A stretch of 6,058 nt of DNA from Dehalococcoidia bacterium (GTDB taxonomy: Bacteria; Chloroflexota; Dehalococcoidia; JAENJB01): assembly GCA_030690705.1 (NCBI GenBank), contig JAUYGE010000044.1, positions 1-6,058 of the forward strand, written 5' to 3'. This document shows, one piece after another, positions 4,817 to 6,058 of the stretch (position 1 is the stretch's first letter; each line of letters begins with the position of its first letter). Below the pieces are notes generated by a model that saw nothing but the letters and a program-made list of their open reading frames with translations, made no database searches and had not been told where the DNA came from. The position numbers and the translations under genes were made by a program.

Positions 4817-6004
4817 ATGGAGAGCATTAAAGACAAAGTAGCCATAGTGGGCATGGGCTGCACCCAGTTTGGCGAGCGGTGGGATACCAGTCCGGAGGAC
4901 CTGGTGATCGAAGCAGCCTACGAGGCCTTCGCCGATGCCGGGGTGGAATCGAAGGACATCCACGCCGCCTGGGTGGGCACCTTCCTCGGGGTTACGGGCT
5001 CAGGTACGGTGGCCACCCCTCTGAAGCTGGACTACAAGCCGGTGACCAGGGTGGAGAACGCCTGCGGCACGGGACATGAGGCATTGAGAGGCGCTTGCTA
5101 CGGCTTGTTGAGCAAGCAGTATGACCTGGTGCTGGCCATAGGCTTTGAGAAGTTGAAGGATACTGGTTTTGGCGGCCTGGGTACGGCGTTGGGAGTGGAT
5201 AAGTGGCATCCCACCTGGGGCTACGGCACTTCCGCTCCGGGGCGCTATGCACTGGCGGCCACCAAGTACTTCTCCAAGTACGGGTTGAGCCGCGATGAGG
5301 GCAAGCGGGTGCTGGCGATGATTTCGGTGAAGAGCCACCACAACGGCGCCCGGAATCCTAAGGCTCATCTGAGGCGCGAGATTACCATCGAGCAGGTGCT
5401 GAAAGCCCCGATGATCGCCTGGCCGCTCGGGCTGCTCGATTGCTGCGGCGTGACCGATGGGGCGGCGGCGGCGGTGATGTGCCGGTCTGAAGACGCCAAG
5501 AGCTTCCGGAAGGACTATGTGACCATAAAGGGCTTCGGGCTCGCCGCCGGGCCGGGGATGGGGAAGGTGATGCAGGGGTATGACTTCACCTGGTGGGACG
5601 AGACGGAGCATGCCTGCCGGCAAGCGTACGAGCAAGCGGGCATCAAGAACCCCCGGAAGGAGCTGGACGTGGTGGAGTTGCATGATTGCTTCTCCATCGC
5701 CGAACTCATAGCCACCGAGTCCTTGTCCCTCTGTGAGCGGGGCAACTACAAGAAAGACATCGAGGCGGGGACCTTCAACCAGGAAGGGGAGATCCCCATC
5801 AACTTGAGCGGCGGACTGAAGTCTTTCGGCCATCCCATCGGTGCCAGCGGTTGCCGGGAGACCTACGAAATCTATAAGCAGATTCAGGGCAAGGCTCAGG
5901 ACCCGTCGCGGCAGTTGAAGAGTTGCCGGCTCGGGCTGGCCCACAATCAGGGCGGGCACCCGGGCAAGTTCGTGTGCGCGGTGACCATTGTCGGCGAGCC
6001 CTGA
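4817..6004 (+). CDS. SCP2-type thiolase (thiolase-like acyl-CoA acyltransferase), second copy
   Basis: This 395-residue thiolase is a diverged paralogue of the first. The nucleophile is Cys83 in ENACGTGHEAL, the HDCF loop is at 289-292 (Cys291), GHPIGASG carries His339, and the last loop is HNQGG (376-380) in place of the classical CxGGG. Like the first copy it therefore has the residues expected of an active SCP2-type enzyme. It differs in the nucleophile loop (CGTGH against CSSSS) and in the middle region (for example WHPTWGYGTSAPG, 130-142), suggesting a different substrate or reaction step. AGGAGG (4802-4807) lies 9 bases before the ATG. The gene follows the HMGCS-DUF35 fusion by 15 bases, so the fused DUF35 domain is its most likely partner. 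It could be an acetoacetyl-CoA-type thiolase, a beta-ketoacyl-CoA thiolase or a retro-aldolase; sequence alone does not decide. The C-terminus is complete. Confidence 0.92.
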   Translation: MESIKDKVAIVGMGCTQFGERWDTSPEDLVIEAAYEAFADAGVESKDIHAAWVGTFLGVTGSGTVATPLKLDYKPVTRVENACGTGHEALRGACYGLLSKQYDLVLAIGFEKLKDTGFGGLGTALGVDKWHPTWGYGTSAPGRYALAATKYFSKYGLSRDEGKRVLAMISVKSHHNGARNPKAHLRREITIEQVLKAPMIAWPLGLLDCCGVTDGAAAAVMCRSEDAKSFRKDYVTIKGFGLAAGPGMGKVMQGYDFTWWDETEHACRQAYEQAGIKNPRKELDVVELHDCFSIAELIATESLSLCERGNYKKDIEAGTFNQEGEIPINLSGGLKSFGHPIGASGCRETYEIYKQIQGKAQDPSRQLKSCRLGLAHNQGGHPGKFVCAVTIVGEP

Positions 6005-6013
6005 GGGACTGTC

Positions 6014-6058
6014 TGTCATCCTGAGGCCATCCCGATGGAATCTGGAGGCCGAAGGATC
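6014..6058. repeat. Second type of intergenic repeat (TGTCATCCTGAG), cut by the window end
   Basis: TGTCATCCTGAGG (6014-6026) and CCGAAGGATC (6049-6058) are the hallmark ends of a common short intergenic repeat. The body contains GAGGCC twice (6023-6028 and 6045-6050). It shares the TGTCAT...GAG outline with the other two repeats but differs in sequence (CATCCTGAG against CATTGCGAG). It starts 10 bases after the second thiolase stop and may continue beyond the window. Confidence 0.5.

Noticed and set aside
3881..4963. Long minus-strand open frame (360 codons) opposite the HMGCS-DUF35 gene
   Set aside because: It is antisense to conserved HMGCS, zinc-ribbon and thiolase coding sequence. Its translation is rich in His, Leu, Val and Pro without domain motifs.
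5000..6019. Long minus-strand open frame (339 codons) opposite the second thiolase
   Set aside because: It is antisense to a conserved thiolase and has no recognisable domain or good ribosome site.
1..6058. CRISPR array or attachment-site interpretation of the repeats
   Set aside because: There are only three dispersed, palindromic, non-identical units with no regular spacing or spacers, and no integrase or cas gene is in the window.

Overview
The window carries six protein-coding genes, almost certainly from a bacterium. The GC content is high, start sites have Shine-Dalgarno sequences of AGGAGG type, and promoter-like TTGnCA/TAnnAT boxes are visible. Short palindromic intergenic elements (TGTCATTGCGAG and TGTCATCCTGAG types), combined with several thiolase/DUF35 genes, resemble what is seen in Dehalococcoidia (Chloroflexota) and some deltaproteobacterial genomes. 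That taxonomic guess is weak and rests on memory, not a search.

Left block (58-1475, minus strand): an amidohydrolase-2 family metal-dependent hydrolase followed, with a one-base stop/start overlap (TGATG), by an RNA 2',3'-cyclic phosphodiesterase-like protein (ThpR/LigT). Both look intact. A good sigma70-like promoter lies so close to the GTG start of the hydrolase that its transcript may be leaderless.

Divergent control region (1476-1674): the two predicted promoters point away from each other with overlapping -35 boxes. A perfect 14-bp palindrome (1512-1525) sits at that overlap. The plus-strand leader is about 130 nt and holds a possible 33-codon upstream reading frame that ends at the first thiolase start.

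Right block (1675-6004, plus strand): SCP2-type thiolase, free-standing DUF35 zinc-ribbon/OB-fold protein, HMG-CoA-synthase-like protein fused to a C-terminal DUF35 domain, and a second SCP2-type thiolase. This composition (thiolase + HMGCS/KAS III-like protein + DUF35) matches known complexes: the archaeal acetoacetyl-CoA thiolase/HMGCS/DUF35 complex, the PhlACB acyltransferase, and thiolase-DUF35 pairs such as BbsAB and Ltp2-ChsH2. The most interesting observation is that the HMGCS-like protein appears by eye to have lost all three catalytic residues of its family (Glu, Cys and His), whereas both thiolases keep theirs. It is therefore more likely a CoA-binding or scaffolding pseudo-enzyme with a built-in DUF35 linker than an HMG-CoA synthase. 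The likely output is a thiolase-centred complex making or breaking C-C bonds in acyl-CoA substrates. The substrate cannot be read from this sequence.

Palindromic repeats lie at 1-28, at 3264-3339 (inside the thiolase operon) and at 6014-6058 (cut by the window edge). No rRNA, tRNA, CRISPR array, transposase or intrinsic terminator was found.
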